A stretch of DNA of 64,000 bases, taken from NCBI GenBank assembly GCA_014695325.1, contig JACJNZ010000092.1, positions 186,001-250,000 of the forward strand, given 5' to 3'. Position numbers and translations under genes: made by a program. The stretch comes from Cyanobacteria bacterium FACHB-502 (GTDB lineage Bacteria > Cyanobacteriota > Cyanobacteriia > Elainellales > Elainellaceae). Below are positions 8,359 through 17,480 of the stretch, piece after piece; position 1 is the stretch's first letter, and each line of letters opens with the position of its first letter. The notes under the pieces were generated by a model. It searched no databases. It worked only from the letters and a program-made list of their open reading frames with translations, and was not told the origin of the DNA.

Positions 8359-9767
8359 ATCGACATCCCAAAATTTCTGCGTCCCAATCCTTCTGGCAAA
8401 AGCCCGCTCAGGATCAGCAGAACGATTGCTTCGCAGTTCCCCAAGGGGGAAATCAGCTCTTTCACAATGGTTTGATTCGCTGGCAGGCTTTGACTGGAGC
8501 GGAGCGATTTGTGGGTCTTGCAATTGTTCTGGCTCCGGTCTGGTGGTTCATTAGCTGGAGCTACATGCCACTCTTCATGACGCTCGGGCTTTTTGCATAC
8601 CACCTTGTTCGTCATAAGCAGTTGGGGTTAACTCGTCCCAGCCTTCCTGTGGTAGCCCTTCTGTTATTTACTGGCTATCTCATTGTTCTATACCGCTTGA
8701 GAGTGCCGGATGCAGGACCGACAGGAATCATCGGACTGCTGCAAATGTGGGGAACGGCGACAGCATTGCTCTGGTATGTCCAGAGCCAGAAAATTCGGAT
8801 TCGGCTCACCGTTGTGGCATGGGCATTTTCGGTCGTCGTCCTTGAGGCGGTTCTTTACTGGTTGTTTGCTCGCTTTGTGCTTGGAGAACCCTTTTTTATT
8901 CCATCCCCAAACCTGATCGCAACATTTCTGGGGAATACAACGTTTCGATCGACACAGCTGGGTGCGGTTGGCAATTTTCTGAACCCCTATAATCCTTCGG
9001 TGAGGGGACCCGGCGGTTTAGTCCGCTACACCTTCTTCTTTCAGCATCCAACTATCTCCTCCCAGGTGTTTGCATTTGCGGTGCTGATTGCACTCGATCT
9101 CAAAAATCGGCTGTGGTCGAGTACGGTAATCGGGGCATCTGCTTTTTTGATTCTGGTTTGTCAGTCGCGCAATGTCTGGTTGGTGCTGCCGATCGTAGTT
9201 CTGGTTCACTGGCTGATCACAACCGGAAAAACGAGAGGACTTTCGGCTCTCATGGCAGCTCTGGCAGTCGTTAGTTTTGTGACGCTTTCGATTCCGCAGG
9301 TGACAGAAAAGCTTGCCGATCGAGTCACAACAACCGCAGAGGCAACGGGCAATCTCCGTAAGGATTCCACAGATGTTCGGAGAGATATCTATATCAAAAC
9401 CTGGGCAAGCATTCTGACTGAGCCTCCCGTGATTGGTCATGCCGTCCCCGGTGAAGAGGTTGTTCCCGGCTACGAATTTGGTCGAGTTGGCACAGAGAGC
9501 TTCATCTTGGGGACGGTTTATCGGGCAGGCTTTCTTGGAACAGGGATGTTTCTAGTGTTTCTAATCTCTTTCCTGGCTTGGCTTTGGCGAACCCGTGACG
9601 ATCGCCCGCTGTGCTGTTTTCTAATGCTGCTGCTGCTGGCTCTTTCTTCTGCCGTTACAGAGTTTTCGCCGCTAGAAGCGATCATCTTGATTCTGTGCGC
9701 CATTACTTACGTTCCGAAGCTGGCTCAGCCGAAACCGAAGTATCGCCCGAAGTATCGATATGTCTAA
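8355..9767 (+). CDS. O-antigen ligase/Wzy-like polysaccharide polymerase
   Basis: Polytopic inner-membrane protein of 470 residues, with about ten hydrophobic segments starting near residue 50 (LAIVLAPVWWFISW). A long loop between later segments contains SRNVWL and a TDVRRDIY region, typical of the Wzy/WaaL (O-antigen ligase) superfamily. In a Wzx/Wzy locus it would join repeat units in the periplasm. The stop of the upstream kinase overlaps its ATG by 4 bp. The C-terminus PKYRPKYRYV arises from a 12-bp tandem duplication. The choice of polymerase over ligase rests on context. Confidence 0.85.
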   Translation: MNRHPKISASQSFWQKPAQDQQNDCFAVPQGGNQLFHNGLIRWQALTGAERFVGLAIVLAPVWWFISWSYMPLFMTLGLFAYHLVRHKQLGLTRPSLPVVALLLFTGYLIVLYRLRVPDAGPTGIIGLLQMWGTATALLWYVQSQKIRIRLTVVAWAFSVVVLEAVLYWLFARFVLGEPFFIPSPNLIATFLGNTTFRSTQLGAVGNFLNPYNPSVRGPGGLVRYTFFFQHPTISSQVFAFAVLIALDLKNRLWSSTVIGASAFLILVCQSRNVWLVLPIVVLVHWLITTGKTRGLSALMAALAVVSFVTLSIPQVTEKLADRVTTTAEATGNLRKDSTDVRRDIYIKTWASILTEPPVIGHAVPGEEVVPGYEFGRVGTESFILGTVYRAGFLGTGMFLVFLISFLAWLWRTRDDRPLCCFLMLLLLALSSAVTEFSPLEAIILILCAITYVPKLAQPKPKYRPKYRYV

Positions 9768-10899
9768 GCTTTTGATCCTGCCAGGATCCTGTGATGCGTT
9801 GAGCGGCACTTTAATCACGCTTTCAATGCTGCTTAAGGGAATTGAGCAATCGAGCCTGAATCCGGTAACAGTTCTAGTCCGGAAGGATTCTGTGATGCAC
9901 CGCTATTTACAGGAAGCCGGACAGTCTAATTATCTCCATTTGATTTCTGCATCTAGTCAACAGCAATTTCTGCGTCGGGCACTCGATTGGGTCAATCATC
10001 AACCCCAGTCTTATCCTTTACTGCTGGATAACTGCGTTGAACGATCGCTTCTCCCAACCTTACTTCTATCTATCCCGTCACTCCGGTTGAGCCGTCGTCC
10101 GATCTATCACTTCTGTCATGATCTGGCACTTTCTAATAATTTGCTTGGAAATGTGCTGCGAAAAATGACTTTTGCTTGGCTTGCCCCTCAGGCAATTTGT
10201 AACTCAGGTTTTACAGCAAAGCATATTTCCAGAATCATGCCCAATATTCAGGGCATTTTGTATCAGCCTGTTGATTTCGATCGATTTAATTCTGCTCCGG
10301 TTTTGCCTCCTGCTTCGCTTAAGCCCATTCTAGAGTCGGGCGCAAAAATTATGCTCACGCCTTCTCGAATTAGTCAGGCAGGCATCATGAATGATAAAAA
10401 TTTGCGAACTCTGATTCCTGTACTTGCCGAGCTAAAGACTAGAGGATTTCATTATCACAGCGTCATTATTGGAGAAGATCGATCGCCTGGGAAAATCAAT
10501 ACCCAATCCCTGTTCAATCGTGCTACTGATGCGGGAGTTGCTGATCGTCTGACGATTCTGCCTGCGGCGATCGAGATTGAAAATTACTATCGCCACGCCG
10601 ATGTGGTCGTGACCCTTGCCCCCAGAGAGCCGTTTGGTCGGGTGATTGTCGAAGCGATTAGCTGCGGTGTGCCTGTCGTTGGAAGTTGTACAGGCGGAAT
10701 TGGCGAAATTCTTCAGCAGTGCGCTGCTCTGTGGGCGGTTGATCCGGGAGATATTGGGGCGATCGTAGACCAAATTTTAGAAGTGACCTCCGGTTCTCAA
10801 GATGCCGTAAAAGTGCAAGCGCAAGCCTGGGTGCAAAAACGTTGTAGTATTTCGGAATATCAAAATCAATTATTGGAAATTGTCGGAATCAGGACTTAG
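9760..10899 (+). CDS. GT4-family glycosyltransferase
   Basis: Cytoplasmic or membrane-associated glycosyltransferase of 379 residues with GT-B fold. The C-terminal half has the nucleotide-sugar signature EPFGRVIVEAISCGVPVVG (an E-x7-E motif), followed by TGGIGEI. It overlaps the polymerase gene by 8 bp, so it belongs to the same transcript. The sugar and linkage are not predictable from sequence. The N-terminal half (acceptor domain) is less conserved, as usual in this family. Confidence 0.88.
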   Translation: MSKLLILPGSCDALSGTLITLSMLLKGIEQSSLNPVTVLVRKDSVMHRYLQEAGQSNYLHLISASSQQQFLRRALDWVNHQPQSYPLLLDNCVERSLLPTLLLSIPSLRLSRRPIYHFCHDLALSNNLLGNVLRKMTFAWLAPQAICNSGFTAKHISRIMPNIQGILYQPVDFDRFNSAPVLPPASLKPILESGAKIMLTPSRISQAGIMNDKNLRTLIPVLAELKTRGFHYHSVIIGEDRSPGKINTQSLFNRATDAGVADRLTILPAAIEIENYYRHADVVVTLAPREPFGRVIVEAISCGVPVVGSCTGGIGEILQQCAALWAVDPGDIGAIVDQILEVTSGSQDAVKVQAQAWVQKRCSISEYQNQLLEIVGIRT

Positions 10900-10980
10900 A
10901 AATGTTTGCAAGAGCCTGCAACGAGATTGAAGATTGAATTCTAAAAAACTGGCTCTTCTCCAAGCTTCAAAGTTTCCCTG

Positions 10981-11036
10981 TTAGGAGGTTTAGAGGGTAA
11001 TGTAGAACCTTTAATATCCCTCAAATAATCTCTAAG
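10981..11036 (+). promoter_or_regulatory. Conserved structured leader element, copy A
   Basis: Lies 25 nt before the glycosyltransferase start at 11062. Positions 10989-11036 match copy B (30843-30890) at 36 of 48 ungapped positions, and 10991-11036 match copy E (16004-16049) at 30 of 46. GAGGG (10993-10997) pairs with CCCTC (11018-11022); the enclosed loop contains AATGTAGAACC and the 3' flank is CAAATAATCTCTAAG. Function unknown. Confidence 0.55.
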
Positions 11037-11061
11037 TTCTTATTCTTTTCCTATTCCTGCA

Positions 11062-12195
11062 ATGAATTCAATGAAAGACGTTGGAATCTATAGAAAAGCA
11101 TTTCCAAGAGTTTCTGAAACTTTTATTCAGGAGCAGTCGCTCAGCCTCACTCGCTATCACCCTACTTTTATTACCTGCCAGTTAGTCAAACCCATTCCTC
11201 AACCCTGCGTTGCTCTGAGCGAAATTGATTTTTGGAAGGTCAAGCAAGCGTTTCATATCCTCACGACTTCAGCCCGTTCCTTTAAAGCGATCGAACATCT
11301 GCGAAAGCTGGCTCTGATTCATGCTCATTTCGGACCTGATGGAATCTATGCAATGCGGATCGCAGAGCAGTTTAAGATCCCGCTGATTGTGACATTCCAC
11401 GGTCATGACATTACTGTTTCTCGAAAAGCAATGCTCCGCTCTGGAAAAATTGCGTATTATCAGTTTCTTCGGCATGAAAATGAACTGAAGCAAAAAGCAT
11501 CACTCTTCATTGCGGTTTCAGACTACATCCGCAAGAAACTGATCGAGTTTGGCTATCCCCCCGACAAGGTGATATTGCATTACATTGGCATCGATACCCA
11601 AAAGTTTTCTCCCTCTACAAACATAGGTGAAGAACGCTATATTTTGTGCGTGGGTAGACATACGCCAAAGAAAGGAATTGATACACTTTTACGGGCTTTT
11701 GCTCGCATTGCCCATCATCATCCTGATGTGTCTCTTGTCCAGGTTGGGACAGGAGAAATGAGCCATGATTTGCACACTCTGGCACAGCAGCTCGGCATCG
11801 AGCATCGAGTTCGGTTTTTGGGAGCACAGTCCTATGATGTTGTGCAAAATTTAATGCGAAATGCCACAATTTTTGCCCTACCCAGCCAAATGGCAGAAGA
11901 CGGAAACAGCGAAGGATTACCCTTTGTGATTTTGGAGGCTTCTGCGTCAGGAATTCCGGTGGTTTCTACCTGGCATAGCGGCATTCCAGAAGCGGTTTTG
12001 AACGAACAAACAGGTTTTTTAGTTCCTGAGAAGAACGATGAGCTATTTGCCGAGAAGCTCAATGCATTGCTAGAACAGCCAGGGCAAGCTCTTGATTTAG
12101 GACGGCAGGGACGCAGCTTCGTTTGTGAACACTTTGACATTCGCAAGCAGTCGATAAAGCTGGAAGCCCTTTATGATAAAGCGATCGCCCGATGA
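11062..12195 (+). CDS. GT4-family glycosyltransferase (WcaL/AmsK-like)
   Basis: 377-residue GT-B enzyme resembling colanic-acid glycosyltransferases. Visible signatures are HAHFGPDGIYA and FHGHDIT in the N-terminal domain, CVGRHTPKKGIDTLL in the donor-binding domain, and EGLPFVILEASASGIPVV carrying the E-x7-E motif. A second in-frame ATG lies at 11071 (MKDVGIY), which may be the true start because the conserved leader similarity runs up to the first ATG. It has its own 160-nt leader after the previous gene and overlaps the flippase gene by 4 bp. Confidence 0.9.
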   Translation: MNSMKDVGIYRKAFPRVSETFIQEQSLSLTRYHPTFITCQLVKPIPQPCVALSEIDFWKVKQAFHILTTSARSFKAIEHLRKLALIHAHFGPDGIYAMRIAEQFKIPLIVTFHGHDITVSRKAMLRSGKIAYYQFLRHENELKQKASLFIAVSDYIRKKLIEFGYPPDKVILHYIGIDTQKFSPSTNIGEERYILCVGRHTPKKGIDTLLRAFARIAHHHPDVSLVQVGTGEMSHDLHTLAQQLGIEHRVRFLGAQSYDVVQNLMRNATIFALPSQMAEDGNSEGLPFVILEASASGIPVVSTWHSGIPEAVLNEQTGFLVPEKNDELFAEKLNALLEQPGQALDLGRQGRSFVCEHFDIRKQSIKLEALYDKAIAR

Positions 12196-13649
12196 ATATG
12201 TCAAAAGTAAGTGCGGCTAAAGTCGTTGGTGGAAGTTTCTGGGTCACGGGTGGTTTTGTATTCATTCGTGCCTCCCAGCTTTTAACCCAAATCGTGCTTG
12301 CCCGCTTGCTATCCCCAGCAGAATTCGGTATTTGGGCGATGGTGTTGCTGGTAACCACCCTCTCGAATTTATTCAAAGATTGGGCGATCGCAGGCGTTTT
12401 GGTTTATAAGGGGCTGGACGATCGCAAGCTAGTGAATGCCGTGTATAGTCTGGGGGTAAACGTTTCGATCGGCATGGGCATTTTGCAGGCGGTTAGCGGG
12501 ATTGCGCTAGCGCGTTTTTTTAATGTGCCTGTTCTTTTACCGCTGACGGTGTGTGTGTCGCTGGTCTTTCTGATCGGTGCAGGAGCAGGCTCTCACGCTG
12601 CCGTGATGCAGAGACAGATGCGATTCAAGGATTTAGCCCTGTGTGATGCAGCGGCTGCGTTTGCCCGATGTGCCGGCGCGTTAGCTTGTGCAGGATTAGG
12701 AGGCGGAGTCTGGGCGTTTGCGATCGGTGAACTGTCGATGGCAACGGTTGATTCTGTGATGAAACGTTGGTCAAGCCGTTATACATTTCAGTACCATCTT
12801 TTCCCTGATACAGCCGCGCTTTCAGAGGTCAAAAATTACATCAGCGGCATTATTGGATCTAACCTGGCGGTTTATACCAATACCAACAGCGATAATTTAG
12901 TGATCGGCAGATTGCTAGGAGCGGAAAAACTGGGCTATTACAACCTGGCTTATCAGCTCGCGATGCTGCCTGTCTTTGCGCTGACCCAAATTAATCGCGT
13001 TAATTTCTCCGTTTTAACCCAGAAAAATCATGCTGAGAAAAAGATATATGCGGGTCATGCGCTGCGGTTTTACGGCGTAATTTCTGCTCCGATTTATGGG
13101 GTTGCTTTTCTAGTTGCTCCTTGGCTACTGCCCATAACTTTTGGTGCCCAGTGGACAGAAGCAGCGAAGATTTTTCAGCTCATTTTGATCTTTGCTTATG
13201 CGCGCGGATTTATGTCAATTTTGGGAGCCGTTTTAGATTCCTTAAACAAGACAAGAACCAATGCCATGATTAACTGGGCACTGGTTTTAGTTTCTGTTCC
13301 TTCTTATCTTGCAGGTGCTTTGGTCGGCGGAATTGCGGGAGTTGCGATTGCCGTTGCCCTAGTCATGGGAATTTTGGCAACCCTCTGGTTTCTGCTAGTA
13401 ATTTGCAGGTCGGCAAAGTATGAAATTCGCTTTTTGGCAAAGCCTATCCTGTTGCCAACCTTTATGATTTTGATCGCGATGGCGATTGTTCTCTCTATAC
13501 CCATCATCAATCCCTGGCAAATCTATCTACAGCCCTTTGCTCTGATTGTTCTATATGCAGGTGGCTCTGTTGTCCTTTTTCCTAAAGAGATTGCTCAGAT
13601 TATTTCACCTATTAAGGAGCTGTTGAAAACGAGAGGTGGCGAGAGCTAA
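12192..13649 (+). CDS. Wzx-type oligosaccharide flippase
   Basis: Polytopic inner-membrane protein of 485 residues with about 12 to 14 hydrophobic segments, of the polysaccharide biosynthesis/MATE-like flippase family. The N-terminus contains GGSFWVTGGFVFIRASQLL followed by an LARLLSPAEFG motif, typical of this group. It would move undecaprenyl-linked repeat units to the periplasm for the Wzy-like protein (8355). Its ATG overlaps the preceding stop (ATGA). An alternative in-frame start lies two codons downstream. Confidence 0.92.
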   Translation: MNMSKVSAAKVVGGSFWVTGGFVFIRASQLLTQIVLARLLSPAEFGIWAMVLLVTTLSNLFKDWAIAGVLVYKGLDDRKLVNAVYSLGVNVSIGMGILQAVSGIALARFFNVPVLLPLTVCVSLVFLIGAGAGSHAAVMQRQMRFKDLALCDAAAAFARCAGALACAGLGGGVWAFAIGELSMATVDSVMKRWSSRYTFQYHLFPDTAALSEVKNYISGIIGSNLAVYTNTNSDNLVIGRLLGAEKLGYYNLAYQLAMLPVFALTQINRVNFSVLTQKNHAEKKIYAGHALRFYGVISAPIYGVAFLVAPWLLPITFGAQWTEAAKIFQLILIFAYARGFMSILGAVLDSLNKTRTNAMINWALVLVSVPSYLAGALVGGIAGVAIAVALVMGILATLWFLLVICRSAKYEIRFLAKPILLPTFMILIAMAIVLSIPIINPWQIYLQPFALIVLYAGGSVVLFPKEIAQIISPIKELLKTRGGES

Positions 13650-13681
13650 AAACGCATGAGACTTTCAGAATTACTCAATTG

Positions 13682-13717
13682 TTGAGGCACTTTTTGAGGC
13701 AGTTTTTTCAGGCACCG
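13682..13717 (+). repeat. Three tandem 12-bp repeats before a start codon
   Basis: TTGAGGCACTTT, TTGAGGCAGTTT and TTTCAGGCACCG follow each other directly, ending 3 nt before the ATG at 13721. The repeat argues that the coding region begins at 13721 and not at the in-frame TTG at 13679. Confidence 0.7.
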
Positions 13718-13720
13718 CAG

Positions 13721-14788
13721 ATGAAAATATTACACATCGTTGGTCATATTCGAGAAGCGGGCAATGGCTTTGTCAATGCAGCAGTTGATTTGGCTTGTCT
13801 TCAGGCTAAATATGGGCATGAGGTGAGTGTTATCTCTAGCGGAGGCGAATATGAAGAACTGCTGGAAACTTATGGTGTTAAGCATTTTCTCCGCAAAGAA
13901 AAAGGCGGCAAATTGCTTCGTCATTTCAACGCGCTCAAGCTTTACTGGCACATTTTTAATCAATTTCAGCCAGATATTGTTCACGCCCACATTCCAAGGG
14001 AAGTCATACTCTCCCGTATCCTTCAGTTCAAGTTTCAATATGCGATCGTTTCTACAGTCCACAACGAGTTTCAGTGGAGAGCAATTTTTACGGGTTTAGC
14101 CGATCGCGTTATCGCGGTTAGCCAAGCAGTAGGTCAATCAATGATTCGTCGTGGAATTCCTGCGGAGAAAGTCAGAATCATTTTGAATGGAACGTTAGAC
14201 AGCCCTCGTAAGCGATCGATTGAGGATTATCCCCCGAAGAAGCTACATCAACCTGCAATTTTAACAGTGGCAGGAATGCAGCAGCGCAAAGGAATTGCGG
14301 ATTTGATTGATGCCTTTAAAATCATTGCTCCTAAGTTTCCTCAAGCTCACCTCTATTTGGTTGGAGATGGTCCCGATCGCCTTCAATTTGAACACCAAGC
14401 TCAGCAAACAGCAGTGAGCGATCGGATTCACTTTGAGGGATTTCAGCCCCAGCCTGAGCAATACTACGCCTCCGCAGATATTTTTGTGCTGGCATCCCAC
14501 CAAGAACCTTTTGGGCTGGTGTTAACAGAAGCGCGTAAGGCAGGCTGTGCAATTGTGGCAACTGATGTTGATGGAATTCCTGAAGCACTCGATCGTGGAC
14601 AAGCCGGAGTTTTAGTGCCTCCCAAAAATAGCGGTGCGCTGGCAGAAGCATTAAAGCAGTTGCTTCAGGATCCTGAGCGATTGAACCTGTACAAACAGCG
14701 ATCGAAAAAAAATCTTGAATGGTTCAAGGTCGATCGCGTTGTGGAGGAGACGCTGAAGGTTTATCACGAGCTTTATCCCAGTTCTTAA
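13721..14788 (+). CDS. GT4-family glycosyltransferase
   Basis: 355-residue GT-B glycosyltransferase beginning MKILHIVGHIREAG. Signatures include VHAHIPREV, the donor-domain VAGMQQRKGIADLI, LVGDGPDR, and EPFGLVLTEARKAG with the E-x7-E motif. The start at 13721 is chosen because the family usually begins with MKILHI and because tandem repeats occupy the bases immediately upstream. It lies 71 nt after the flippase gene and 7 nt before the acyltransferase start. Confidence 0.9.
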   Translation: MKILHIVGHIREAGNGFVNAAVDLACLQAKYGHEVSVISSGGEYEELLETYGVKHFLRKEKGGKLLRHFNALKLYWHIFNQFQPDIVHAHIPREVILSRILQFKFQYAIVSTVHNEFQWRAIFTGLADRVIAVSQAVGQSMIRRGIPAEKVRIILNGTLDSPRKRSIEDYPPKKLHQPAILTVAGMQQRKGIADLIDAFKIIAPKFPQAHLYLVGDGPDRLQFEHQAQQTAVSDRIHFEGFQPQPEQYYASADIFVLASHQEPFGLVLTEARKAGCAIVATDVDGIPEALDRGQAGVLVPPKNSGALAEALKQLLQDPERLNLYKQRSKKNLEWFKVDRVVEETLKVYHELYPSS

Positions 14789-14795
14789 AGTGAAT

Positions 14796-15914
14796 ATGAA
14801 TCAGAAATCTTTGAGCCAGGGCGTACTACCTAAAAAAGCCATTTCTTACTCTGTTGATCGGCTTTTTTGCCTCGATTTATTAAAAGCAGCAAGTATTCTA
14901 TCGGTTGTCTCGTTTCACGCGATTTTTGTTCCTCGCTCAGCCTATCAAGACAGCCTATTTTTTCTCGATATTGCATCTGCTCCACTACGATTCTGCGTTC
15001 CTGTTTTATTTACAATTTCATTTCTATTGTTTGAAAGAGGAATTGAGCACTCTGCTGGTCAGCCCGACTGGCAAATCTTGAAGAAGAGAATTTCTCGTCT
15101 CGCCATTCCTACTCTATTTTGGTTTAGTCTGGCTGTCATTCTTAAACTCAGCACAGGTCGCAATTCATTTCCTGATCTTTTGCTGGCTGTTGCAAATGGA
15201 ACGATTTTTCAGGGAGCTTACTATTTCCTTGTTCTGTTTCAGATGATGCCGCTGTTAATCCTGTGCAGACGCCGGTTTAAATATCGGAAAGCAGTCGGAT
15301 TCATCATAGCTCTCCAAACTATTATTTTTTTGTTAATCTATTTCATCCTCGCTAGGGCAAATCAATTCTCAGCCCTTTTATCATCTCTAGAAGGGGTCGG
15401 TCGTCCTTTTTTGATTTACTGGCTTGTTTATGGCGTATTGGGGATTTATCTCTGGCAGCACTGGTCAAAATTAGTAGAGCGATCGCGCCGCATCCCGATT
15501 TCTGTAAAGCTTGCATTTCTAGGAGTTGGAGTTTTGCTGGTGCTCGTTGAGCGATCGATATTCTTTACGATATCAAACGGTGATATTCCGCCTTTTGACT
15601 ACAATTTGCTAATTTGTATTCTGATGACTCCCATTATCTTTTTGTGTGCTGCATCGATTAAGCAGGAGCAGCTGCCTGAACCTGTGAGCAACTGCATTAT
15701 GCTGGTGTCTCGCTATAGTTTGGGGATCTTTTGTATTAATGGAATTGCAAGTGAGATTTTTCTGTCTGTGGGTAGCCGTGTGGCAAGCGGCTTTACTTTT
15801 AGCCTGGCAGAAATTCTGCTGATTAAACTTATCGGATGGACTGTTTTATTTTTGCTTTCTTTGAGGCTGTCGATTTTACTCGATCGCATTGGTTTAGGCG
15901 CGATCGTCCGTTGA
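14796..15914 (+). CDS. Acyltransferase 3 family membrane protein
   Basis: About ten-helix membrane protein (372 residues from the ATG at 14796; a GTG at 14790 is also in frame) of the OafA/acyltransferase 3 family, which adds acetyl or other acyl groups to sugars. The N-terminal FCLDLLKAASILSVVSFHA segment has the family's conserved Arg/Leu-rich first helix and the catalytic-site histidine. Its place among glycosyltransferases suggests acetylation of the exopolysaccharide or its precursor. No strong ribosome-binding site is seen, consistent with coupling to the gene ending at 14788. Confidence 0.85.
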   Translation: MNQKSLSQGVLPKKAISYSVDRLFCLDLLKAASILSVVSFHAIFVPRSAYQDSLFFLDIASAPLRFCVPVLFTISFLLFERGIEHSAGQPDWQILKKRISRLAIPTLFWFSLAVILKLSTGRNSFPDLLLAVANGTIFQGAYYFLVLFQMMPLLILCRRRFKYRKAVGFIIALQTIIFLLIYFILARANQFSALLSSLEGVGRPFLIYWLVYGVLGIYLWQHWSKLVERSRRIPISVKLAFLGVGVLLVLVERSIFFTISNGDIPPFDYNLLICILMTPIIFLCAASIKQEQLPEPVSNCIMLVSRYSLGIFCINGIASEIFLSVGSRVASGFTFSLAEILLIKLIGWTVLFLLSLRLSILLDRIGLGAIVR

Positions 15915-16003
15915 AAGTTTTCTGCGGTTCACGCTCTAAAAAGATGTTTGAAGGTTTTGCGATGACTCACGAGAATTTCAAGGTTTTCCGTTCAGGGCAA
16001 ATC

Positions 16004-16049
16004 CAGGGAGCAATGTAGTACCCCTGCGATTTTTCTAACAATCTCTAAA
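16004..16049 (+). promoter_or_regulatory. Conserved structured leader element, copy E
   Basis: Lies 40 nt before the start at 16090. It shares AATGTAG-ACC and CAATCTCTAA with copy A, 30 of 46 positions ungapped. GGGAG (16006-16010) can pair with TTTTC (16031-16035) using one A-T, one G-C and three G-T pairs, in the same columns as the helix of copies A and B. Confidence 0.45.
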
Positions 16050-16089
16050 ACGTTCAGTTCATCTTCTTTTAATCGATTGACTTCTAACC

Positions 16090-16941
16090 ATGAAAAAGTT
16101 TCAGCACTTTCTTATTACCCGATTCAATGTAAAGGTCAATTTCAGTTCTTCTGCCGGGCTTGATCCAGAATGGCTGGCGCATCGGTTCGATTTATTCGAT
16201 CGCTTTTGTTATCCCTCAGTTCAAGCCCAGTCTAATCAAAACTTTCAGTGGTTGGTGTACTTTGATGCGGATACCCCTGATTGTTTCAAAGCAAAGATTT
16301 CTGAATATTCAAAATGGCAAAATTTTATCCCTATTTTTCTGAGCGAACCGTTTACTGATGAAGTGAATCGATCGGTAATTCTCAGCTATCTTGATGGGCA
16401 AACTGATTTTTTAATCACAACTCGTTTGGATAATGACGATGCAATCTGCGACAAATTTATTGCAATTGTTCAGAGTCATTTTGCCCAACAGGAGATGCAG
16501 TTTATTAACTTGCCTAATGGCTATGTGTGGCAGGATGGAAAACTGTACTCTTTTGAATACTTGAGCAATCCTTTTATGAGCTTAATTGAGTGCATTCGCG
16601 ATCGAACCGTGAGTGGATTTAAAACCGTTTTGTGTGGAAGTCATACTCAGGTTGCAAAAATCGGAACCCTAAAGCAAATCAAGACCGAGCCGAGCTGGCT
16701 TCAAGTGATTCACGACAAAAATGTTTCTAATCGCGTTCGGGGAATTCGACAGCCGTTAACGAAACTGAAAGGAAGATTTTCGATCGCAGAAAACATCGAA
16801 TTCTACAGAGATGGCAGTATTTCCTACTCTGTAGACAAAGCGATGAGCCTGCTCAAATATCCTTTTAACGCGATCGCCACCCGCTTGCCGGACAATGTGA
16901 AAAGCGGCATCAGAAATTTGATCTTGCCTCGCGCTTTCTGA
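16090..16941 (+). CDS. Putative rhamnosyltransferase-like glycosyltransferase
   Basis: 283-residue protein resembling the putative rhamnosyl transferase family (PF11316 type). It begins MKKFQHFLITRFNV, has LYPSVQ-like text (FCYPSVQAQSN) and FQWLVYFDADTP near residues 50-65, and the metal/nucleotide-binding TTRLDNDDAI near 115-124, a DxD-like motif. It is the last plus-strand gene of the exopolysaccharide locus and ends 15 bp from the convergent response regulator. The substrate assignment comes only from the family name. Confidence 0.8.
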   Translation: MKKFQHFLITRFNVKVNFSSSAGLDPEWLAHRFDLFDRFCYPSVQAQSNQNFQWLVYFDADTPDCFKAKISEYSKWQNFIPIFLSEPFTDEVNRSVILSYLDGQTDFLITTRLDNDDAICDKFIAIVQSHFAQQEMQFINLPNGYVWQDGKLYSFEYLSNPFMSLIECIRDRTVSGFKTVLCGSHTQVAKIGTLKQIKTEPSWLQVIHDKNVSNRVRGIRQPLTKLKGRFSIAENIEFYRDGSISYSVDKAMSLLKYPFNAIATRLPDNVKSGIRNLILPRAF

Positions 16942-16956
16942 GCAGAAGTTCTGGCC

Positions 16957-17406
16957 TTAATTTGTGCCGAGCTGGGGTTTTTCGTTGTACTTAAGCCAGT
17001 GCAAATCGAGCGTTTTTAGCATTGTGACCAGATCATCGAACGTGGGCGGTTTGACCATATAAGCGTTTGCTCCTAAATCGTAGACGTGGTTGACATCAGT
17101 AAACTCCCGGGAAGACGTGAGAATTACAACGGGAATACGCTTAATCGTGGGCTGTTGGCGAAGCCACATGAGCACTTCTGCGCCCGATCGACGTGGCAGT
17201 TTTAGATCGAGCAAAATCAGTGCGGGAAACGGGTGAAGACTACGATCGGTATAGGGAGCGTGTCCTGACAGATACATCACTGCGCTATCGCCATCATTGA
17301 CCACCTGAATAGACACTGTAATCTCGGCTTTGCGAAATGCGCGCTGAACGAGAAATACATCTTTGGGATTGTCTTCAACTAACAAGATTGTTTGATCTGC
17401 ACTCAC
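16957..17406 (-). CDS. Rcp1-like single-domain response regulator
   Basis: 149-residue CheY-like receiver of the type that partners phytochrome and other cyanobacterial histidine kinases. ILLVEDNPKD supplies the acidic pair, LLDLKLP the phospho-acceptor Asp67, and the conserved lysine is in MVKPP. There is no output domain, so it should act as a shuttle. The start is GTG at 17404-17406, with GGAG in the tandem-repeated leader as ribosome-binding site. It lies 290 bp downstream of the RR-PAS gene on the same strand; the neighbouring kinases are likely partners. Confidence 0.92.
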   Translation of the reverse strand: MSADQTILLVEDNPKDVFLVQRAFRKAEITVSIQVVNDGDSAVMYLSGHAPYTDRSLHPFPALILLDLKLPRRSGAEVLMWLRQQPTIKRIPVVILTSSREFTDVNHVYDLGANAYMVKPPTFDDLVTMLKTLDLHWLKYNEKPQLGTN

Positions 17407-17411
17407 TCTTG

Positions 17412-17459
17412 TTTCTCCACGATACGATTTCTCTACGATATGATTTCTCCACCATTGCC
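17412..17459 (-). repeat. Three tandem 16-bp repeats overlapping a leader
   Basis: Plus-strand units TTTCTCCACGATACGA (17412-17427), TTTCTCTACGATATGA (17428-17443) and a diverged TTTCTCCACCATTGCC (17444-17459). On the minus strand the unit nearest the gene supplies the GGAG ribosome-binding site of the response regulator. Confidence 0.75.
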
Positions 17460-17480
17460 TCGGTAGAACTTTCGGTTCGG

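Noticed and set aside
10981-11036. The leader element as a known riboswitch (glutamine, c-di-GMP, cobalamin)
   Set aside because: None of the conserved core sequences of those classes that I know is present; the element is only about 50 nt.
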